Shown here: one piece after another, positions 63,837-64,000 of the stretch
Numbering within the stretch: the first letter of the stretch is position 1
Layout of the letters: each line of letters begins with the position of its first letter
Assembly (NCBI RefSeq): GCF_013375035.1
Contig: NZ_CP056032.1
Location: 3,718,001-3,782,000, forward strand
DNA length: 64,000 bases
From: Spirosoma sp. KUDC1026
GTDB lineage: Bacteria > Bacteroidota > Bacteroidia > Cytophagales > Spirosomataceae
Direction: 5' to 3'
Made by a program: the position numbers and the translations under genes
Notes under the pieces: model-generated
Told to the model about the DNA's origin: nothing
The model's input: only the letters and a program-made list of their open reading frames with translations
Databases searched by the model: none

Positions 63837-64000
63837 ATGAATCTTTTAACTAAACAACCGGGCTTCTTGTCCCGGCGCGGAGCGATCCAGGCTGTTCTGG
63901 GGGCTGCGGGCACGAGTCTGGTGCTTCCCGAGTCGTCCTATGCCGCGCATCCCGGTCGCTTTGTCGACTACAGCAATGTCAAAATCACGAAGCTGGAGAC
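63837..64000 (+). CDS. Third Tat-leader protein, N-terminal fragment cut by the window end
   Basis: From ATG at 63837 the frame is open to the window end (54 codons). It codes a twin-arginine leader (FLSRRGAIQAVLGAAGTSLV) and a following FVDYSNVKITKLET segment, which resembles the start of the mature region of the two enolase-superfamily proteins upstream (KLKITKIRYYS and VKIKSVRAIA). It is therefore probably a third member of the same family. The rest lies outside the window. Confidence 0.7.
   Translation, partial: MNLLTKQPGFLSRRGAIQAVLGAAGTSLVLPESSYAAHPGRFVDYSNVKITKLE

Overview
The window looks like a chromosomal segment of a Bacteroidota, most likely a Cytophagales member close to Spirosoma. 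The grounds are the SusC/SusD pair, -7 promoter boxes of the TAnnTTTG type, proteins typical of the phylum (DUF4105, DUF4833, DUF6438), a tmRNA whose tag reads GEYNYAMAA, and moderately high GC outside one AT-rich patch. The genus is inference; there is no rRNA gene to confirm it.

Layout. 1-4.4 kb: a secreted TPR protein and gyrA. 4.6-5.5 kb: a RES/Xre toxin-antitoxin pair. 5.7-12.2 kb: a four-gene set (family 2 glycosyltransferase, NodS-like methyltransferase, PIG-L deacetylase, acyl-CoA dehydrogenase-like protein) running on from the cobalamin nucleotide-loop genes cobT, cobS and cobC. 12.3-16.6 kb: an SdpR/SdpI-like pair, a serine hydrolase, an exported sugar isomerase-like protein and a protein of unknown function. 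16.9-17.2 kb: tmRNA, followed by an AT-rich accessory patch (17.3-20.3 kb) with a degenerate copy of the tmRNA 3' end, four unrecognised genes and two broken genes. 20.5-28.2 kb: a small secreted protein, a barstar-like protein, a VWA protein, a catalase-like protein, DUF4833, a PQQ-type sugar dehydrogenase and a frameshifted aldo/keto reductase. 28.4-31.9 kb: thrS, infC, rpmI, rplT. 32.0-43.7 kb: housekeeping and orphan genes including parC, rsmI, an ECF sigma factor, an RlmI-like methyltransferase, EVE and DinB proteins, interspersed with an 8-bp repeat family. 43.9-48.8 kb: a PAS histidine kinase facing a bacteriophytochrome / response regulator / heme oxygenase operon. 49.0-54.6 kb: peptidase M28, a methionine-type aminotransferase and small envelope proteins. 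54.7-64.0 kb: a sugar-acid utilisation locus with a LacI regulator, a perfect 16-bp operator, three enolase-superfamily proteins with Tat-like leaders (the last cut by the window end) and SusC/SusD.

How the genes work together. BphP needs biliverdin, which the co-transcribed heme oxygenase would make, and the small response regulator between them is the likely phosphate acceptor. CobT, CobS and CobC cover late assembly of the cobalamin lower ligand. SusC/SusD would import a ligand, probably a sugar-acid-containing glycan or oligomer, which exported dehydratase-like enzymes process under LacI control. The least explained parts are the tmRNA-flanking patch and the glycosyltransferase/methyltransferase/PIG-L/dehydrogenase set.
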